Assembly (NCBI RefSeq): GCF_007003975.1
Contig: NZ_VFTC01000007.1
Span: 124,001 to 188,000 of the forward strand
DNA: 64,000 bases
DNA from: Mesorhizobium sp. WSM4306
GTDB lineage: Bacteria > Pseudomonadota > Alphaproteobacteria > Rhizobiales > Rhizobiaceae
Direction of reading: 5' to 3'
Below the pieces are notes generated by a model. It did not search any database. It saw only the letters and a list, made by a program, of their open reading frames with translations, and had not been told where the DNA came from. Shown one piece after another: positions 63,998 through 64,000 of the stretch (positions within the stretch are counted from its first letter, which is position 1; every line of letters starts with the position of its first letter). The translations under genes were made by a program, and so were the position numbers.

Positions 63998-64000
63998 GGC

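Overview
The window is GC-rich (roughly 60-64%) chromosomal DNA from an alphaproteobacterium of the order Hyphomicrobiales. It is most likely Mesorhizobium or a close relative. This rests on the dnaG-rpoD pair, the many LysR/Lrp/TetR/PadR regulators, the UPF0260, HlyU-like and DUF2061 housekeeping genes, and copies of an intergenic palindromic repeat that I associate with that group. No taxonomic search could be run.

Region 1 (1-11.2 kb) is a catabolic patch for a nitrogen compound. A minus-strand four-gene operon encodes a HyuA/HyuB hydantoinase/oxoprolinase pair, a small [2Fe-2S] protein and an FAD/NAD-binding subunit with a C-terminal [2Fe-2S] cluster domain. It is flanked by two DAO-type flavoenzymes and by LysR and Lrp/AsnC regulators. 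The set resembles the three-component amino-acid/opine dehydrogenases (HcnABC, OoxAB, D-hydroxyproline dehydrogenase) coupled to a cyclic-amide hydrolase.

Region 2 (11.4-27.7 kb) centres on a group-6-like soluble diiron monooxygenase operon of the propane/acetone (mimABCD/prm) type. It reads leftward from 25.0 kb: hydroxylase large subunit, reductase, hydroxylase small subunit, coupling protein, amidohydrolase, DUF59 protein, dedicated GroEL, zinc alcohol dehydrogenase, aquaporin and a DUF1097 membrane protein. An AcoR-type sigma-54 activator with GAFTGA lies at the distal end, and a consensus -24/-12 promoter (25304-25319) lies upstream of mimA. Diverging from the same AT-rich control region is a tight four-gene module of unknown function (25.6-27.7 kb) that includes a WD40 propeller protein.

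Region 3 (27.9-35.5 kb) is a defence island. It holds a complete four-gene Wadjet (JetABCD) anti-plasmid system with overlapping genes, a fragment of a KAP-type NTPase, and a tRNA-Ile2 (CAU) gene that the fragment abuts. The base composition is less GC-rich than the flanks, which suggests acquisition at the tRNA.

Region 4 (35.6-64 kb) is mostly core or ordinary accessory content: a SIMPL protein, an OmpA protein with a long Q/A/E/P/K low-complexity arm, an active/inactive S1C protease pair with a LuxR regulator, a ureohydrolase, VOC-TetR and LysR-azoreductase divergent pairs, an HscC-type Hsp70 with a J-like membrane protein lacking HPD, PadR, sulfotransferase, a TerB-like membrane protein, rpoD, dnaG, a Na/Pi cotransporter, an MFS exporter and a GNAT acetyltransferase.

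The best candidate for something undescribed is the WD40 four-gene module at 25.6-27.7 kb.
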